64,000 nt of DNA, taken from Leucothrix mucor DSM 2157 (GTDB taxonomy: Bacteria; Pseudomonadota; Gammaproteobacteria; Thiotrichales; Thiotrichaceae). Positions 61,095 through 64,000 of this stretch are shown here, piece after piece. A program made the translations under genes and the position numbers. The DNA lies in contig NZ_ATTE01000001.1 of NCBI RefSeq assembly GCF_000419525.1, positions 3,197,501 through 3,261,500 of the forward strand, read 5' to 3'. Each line of letters begins with the position of its first letter. The stretch's first letter is position 1. The notes under the pieces were generated by a model, which saw nothing but the letters and a program-made list of their open reading frames with translations, searched no databases and was not told where the DNA came from.

Positions 61095-62171
61095 ATGCAA
61101 CTAAATAAAATCCCAGCCACGATTGTGACCGGCTTTTTGGGCAGTGGTAAAACCACCCTATTATCCAATGTACTAAAACAAGCGGCGGGCAAGCGCATTG
61201 CCGTGATTGTGAATGAATTTGGCGAGTTGGATATTGATGCGGACTTGCTGCGCAGCTGCCCGCTGGATTGCGATGATGATGCCGCCGCGCCGGTGCAAAG
61301 CAATAATGGTATTTACGAGCTCGCCAATGGCTGCATTTGCTGCACCGTGGAAGAAGAGTTCTTGCCGGTCATGCAGCAGCTAGTTGAGCGCCGCCATGAA
61401 ATCGATCATATCCTGATTGAGACCAGCGGATTGGCACTGCCTAAGCCCTTGGTACAAGCCTTTAACTGGCCTGAGATCAAACAACACTGTACCGTTGATG
61501 CAGTAATTACTGTGATTGATGGCCCTGCGGTGGCTGCTGGCCGCTTTGCAAACGATGAAGATTTGGTGCAAGCGCAGCGCTTAGCGGACGAAGGTTTAAA
61601 TCACGACCCTAGTTTGCGCGAGTTGCTAGATGATCAGCTAAGCGCCGCTGACTTGGTAATCGTCAGTAAAAATGATCTGCTAAGCGATGCTGAGCGTGAG
61701 CGCGTGAAGCAAGTAGTGAGCGCTGCCGTTCCTGACTCCGTGAAAGTCATTTATGTGAATGATGGCGAAATTGCCAGCGACATGTTGATGGGAATTGATG
61801 CGGCCGCTGAGTCACATATCGATCACGTGCATAACCACCACGACCATCACCATGAGCATGGCGCACATCACGAACATGCTCACGATCATTTTGATTCGTT
61901 TGTGATTAAGCTGGGTGAAGTGGATAGCGACAAGCTGCAAACCATTCTGAAGCAACTATTGGCCGATAATAATATCTACCGCGCTAAAGGCTTTGCGGCC
62001 TTGCCGGGCAAGCCAATGCGTCAGGTATTACAAGCAGTGGGTGAGCGTTTGGATGTGCACTTTGATCGCTTGTGGACAGCTGATGAAGCGCGTGGCACTA
62101 ACTTAGTGTTTATCGGTAAAGGCATTGAAAAAGCGGATATTGAAGCTGCGTTGAAACAAGCCGAAGCTTAA
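61095..62171 (+). CDS. cobW: CobW-type G3E GTPase metallochaperone
   Basis: The 358-residue GTPase has Walker A VTGFLGSGKTTLLSNVL, the metal site NGCICCTVEEEF (Cys-x-Cys-Cys), the Glu-Thr-Ser-Gly-Leu switch and SKNDLL for guanine. A histidine-rich stretch of about 30 residues (HVHNHHDHHHEHGAHHEH) lies before the C-terminal domain and would bind or store Co2+ or Zn2+. In cobalamin operons CobW is thought to deliver cobalt to the CobNST chelatase, which is not in the window. Last gene of the operon. Confidence 0.92.
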   Translation: MQLNKIPATIVTGFLGSGKTTLLSNVLKQAAGKRIAVIVNEFGELDIDADLLRSCPLDCDDDAAAPVQSNNGIYELANGCICCTVEEEFLPVMQQLVERRHEIDHILIETSGLALPKPLVQAFNWPEIKQHCTVDAVITVIDGPAVAAGRFANDEDLVQAQRLADEGLNHDPSLRELLDDQLSAADLVIVSKNDLLSDAERERVKQVVSAAVPDSVKVIYVNDGEIASDMLMGIDAAAESHIDHVHNHHDHHHEHGAHHEHAHDHFDSFVIKLGEVDSDKLQTILKQLLADNNIYRAKGFAALPGKPMRQVLQAVGERLDVHFDRLWTADEARGTNLVFIGKGIEKADIEAALKQAEA

Positions 62172-62196
62172 TAACCAAGGCTTAAGTCGTAAAGGC

Positions 62197-63141
62197 TTAC
62201 ACCACGGTACCAGGCAAGCGCAGCGCAGGCACTTCGGAGTCAGGTTGGTATAAACACACCTGATTTCGCCCGCTGTGCTTTGCCTTATATAAAGCAGTAT
62301 CGGCACGAATTAATACCTCAGATGACTCTTTATCATTCGGGTCGACCTGCGATACTCCCAAGCTCATTGTCACCTTGATACTACCTTTGTCGGTGGCGAT
62401 GACCGATCTCTCGATCATCATCCGCAAATATTCTGCCATCGGCTTGGCTTCTTCTTGCGTTTTGCCCCCTAAGATAATCGTAAACTCCTCACCACCTGTG
62501 CGCCCAACGCAACCAGATGAATGAAAGGCTTTTTTGCTTAACTCAGCCACTCGCTGAATCACCGCATCGCCACTGTGATGCCCATGCTGATCATTCACCG
62601 CTTTAAAGTGATCGATGTCCATTGCCAGTACAGAGAATGTTTCACCGGTTTCATAAAAGTGCGACAGTGCCATTTCCATCTTTTGATCAAAACCACGACG
62701 GTTTAGCAAACCACTTAATGGGTCGCGCAGGCTCATTTCACTCAGTTCAATTTCACGCTCTTTGCTTTCGGTGACATCACGCTCAATCGCCGCAAAGTGA
62801 GTCACCTCACCATTATCATCGCGCAGTGGCAAAATGCTCATTTCAATCCAGTAGCCAATCCCAAGCTTATTGTAATTACGAATGGTTACTCGCACTGGCT
62901 CTTGTTTGATTAGTGCTTCGCGGATGACTTGTCTGGTTTCAGGATCGGTATCGCGCATTTGCAGCATACGAGGATTACTGCCGACCGCCTCATCGAAACT
63001 ATAACCCGTGAGGTCGGTGAAGGCTTGGTTTACATAAACAATTTCAGGACCTGGCGCGGAAAACGGGAACGCCTTGGTGATGACCACAACATCGTTGGCC
63101 TCCTCAATCACATCCTGAAATTTAAAGTCGAAATTTGGCAT
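62197..63141 (-). CDS. PAS-GGDEF diguanylate cyclase with LOV-like sensor lacking the photoactive cysteine
   Basis: The 314-residue protein has an N-terminal PAS domain (about 5-125) and a GGDEF domain (about 135-300) with RTGGEEFTIIL, an active-type GGEEF signature. The PAS resembles LOV domains: GYSFDEAVGSNPRMLQMRDT, TIRNYNKLGIGYWIEMSILP and AIERDVTESK. The LOV motif GRNCRFLQ appears as GSNPRMLQ, with Pro for the flavin-binding Cys, so light sensing by adduct formation is excluded, but flavin could still be bound. It makes c-di-GMP, opposite to the EAL protein at 9 kb. Confidence 0.9.
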   Translation of the reverse strand: MPNFDFKFQDVIEEANDVVVITKAFPFSAPGPEIVYVNQAFTDLTGYSFDEAVGSNPRMLQMRDTDPETRQVIREALIKQEPVRVTIRNYNKLGIGYWIEMSILPLRDDNGEVTHFAAIERDVTESKEREIELSEMSLRDPLSGLLNRRGFDQKMEMALSHFYETGETFSVLAMDIDHFKAVNDQHGHHSGDAVIQRVAELSKKAFHSSGCVGRTGGEEFTIILGGKTQEEAKPMAEYLRMMIERSVIATDKGSIKVTMSLGVSQVDPNDKESSEVLIRADTALYKAKHSGRNQVCLYQPDSEVPALRLPGTVV

Positions 63142-63297
63142 GGAGTATTTGTCGTATTAAATAATTCTGACTGCACTGACGTGGCTTATGCAGATTGCTT
63201 TTAGACAAAGCTAGCACGAAGGCAATTAATGAATTATTAATATTACACAAATACTTACTTAAAATCGGCCTCAGCTAAGTGTTAAAGGCAAAAAATA

Positions 63298-64000
63298 TTA
63301 TTTATCAGCCAGAATAGCTGCGGCGATTTGATCAAAGCCCTGCCCGTGAGAACCCGTTGTCAGATAAGTCGGCAGCGTTTTGAGCTGATCTTTTACTGCC
63401 AGAATATTCGCAACTCCAACCGATAGCTTGACCGTTGAGAACATCTCCTGATCATTGGGCGAGTCTCCCGAGTAAATGAGCTGATCCGGCAATTCAGCAA
63501 TGGGCTGCTTAAAGTACTGCTGTACCACCCGCTCACACATGGCGCGCTTAGAGTTTTGTGCAACCCAGGTATTAATATGAATCGACGATACACTATGCGA
63601 AATCCCTTCCTGCTGGCAAAACGCTAACACAGCATCGCGTCGCTCAAGCGCTGGCATGGCCAGATCCTGATTCACATTAATCGCCACTTCAGCCAACCGG
63701 TAATGCTGATCGTGGGTTAGGTATTGATCGAAGTCTTTAAAGGTCGCTGAGAACTTTGCCATTAATTGGCGTTGATCCTGTTGGAGCTGCTCCAATGTCG
63801 ACCAGTATTGACGTTGTAATTTGCCATGATCGCTCACACTGCCTTCTCGCGAGAAAAAGAAGGCACCATTCTCTCCAATCACACCAGCAATCGGCCATGA
63901 ACGTGCCAGATGATCGCACCAGCCAGCGCAAGCACCGGTCACCACAATCACCTGCACACCGGCTTCATTCAGCGCCCACAGCGACTGATAGACCTCACCC
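63298..64000 (-). CDS. HAD superfamily (IIB-type) phosphatase, N-terminus cut by the window edge
   Basis: The frame is open to the right edge, so the start and the nucleophile DxD motif are outside the window. Visible are VIVVTGACAGWCDHLA (motif II Thr), GVIGENGAFFF, the catalytic Lys in WVAQNSKRAMCERV and motif IV YSGDSPNDQEMF. These place it near sucrose-phosphate phosphatase or Cof-type HAD-IIB enzymes. The substrate is unknown. About 234 residues are visible. Confidence 0.8.
   Translation of the reverse strand, partial: GEVYQSLWALNEAGVQVIVVTGACAGWCDHLARSWPIAGVIGENGAFFFSREGSVSDHGKLQRQYWSTLEQLQQDQRQLMAKFSATFKDFDQYLTHDQHYRLAEVAINVNQDLAMPALERRDAVLAFCQQEGISHSVSSIHINTWVAQNSKRAMCERVVQQYFKQPIAELPDQLIYSGDSPNDQEMFSTVKLSVGVANILAVKDQLKTLPTYLTTGSHGQGFDQIAAAILADK

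Overview
The window looks like a chromosomal segment of a free-living, respiring gammaproteobacterium with intermediate GC (my impression, not computed). The basis is Gram-negative envelope systems (a CusBA-type RND pump, lipoproteins), a PyrC of the class seen in Gammaproteobacteria, proXWV-type and Pot-type ABC transporters, and PAS/GGDEF and GAF/EAL signalling proteins. A Thiotrichales-like marine bacterium would fit, but I cannot fix the genus without a search.

Layout. 1-11.4 kb is housekeeping: the end of an ergothioneine cluster (egtB, egtD and a carboxymuconolactone-decarboxylase-family gene), MarC, a glycine-betaine/choline-type ABC transporter, a B12-binding radical SAM protein, a GAF-EAL protein and pyrC. 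11.4-19.5 kb is a copper locus read leftwards: MNIO enzyme BufB, partner BufC, a small His/Met/Cys-rich exported protein, CusB with a heavy-metal-binding domain, CusA, the four-cysteine precursor BufA, and a second periplasmic adaptor. A RiPP-type copper-binding peptide system (bufferin) is thus interleaved with a copper efflux pump, with the precursor gene about 5 kb from its modification enzymes. This is the most interesting system in the window.

19.6-22.6 kb holds gamma-glutamyltransferase, a DUF952 protein and an NAD(P)-binding protein. 22.6-42.3 kb is an accessory region. It contains a half-size HsdS plus HsdM without HsdR, strong palindromes upstream of them, a SulP transporter, an orphan Imm22-like immunity protein, a GH63-like glycosidase, and many small genes (two GFA proteins, rhomboid, GST, a broken VapBC, a ParD-like gene coupled to a methionine aminopeptidase, a truncated HD protein). 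It ends in a very large STAND-like NTPase gene that is now a wreck: an in-frame amber codon, a frameshift, an intact IS66-family insertion with an 8-bp target duplication, and a 280-bp internally deleted IS256-type element at its 3' end.

42.3-53.7 kb is again core: a ThrE-type exporter, a haem-type DUF3365 lipoprotein, leuA facing an Lrp regulator, a DUF5665 protein, a four-gene polyamine-type ABC transporter, a DsbA-like thiol oxidoreductase and a 2-oxoglutarate dioxygenase. 53.75-62.17 kb is a tightly packed rightward operon: ribokinase, nucleoside hydrolase, then cobalamin genes cobH, cobL (with a 29-serine linker coded by 14 copies of a hexamer), cobI, a short cbiG, cobJ, cobM and cobW. 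The window closes with a PAS-GGDEF protein and a HAD phosphatase cut by the edge. No tRNA, rRNA or CRISPR array was seen.
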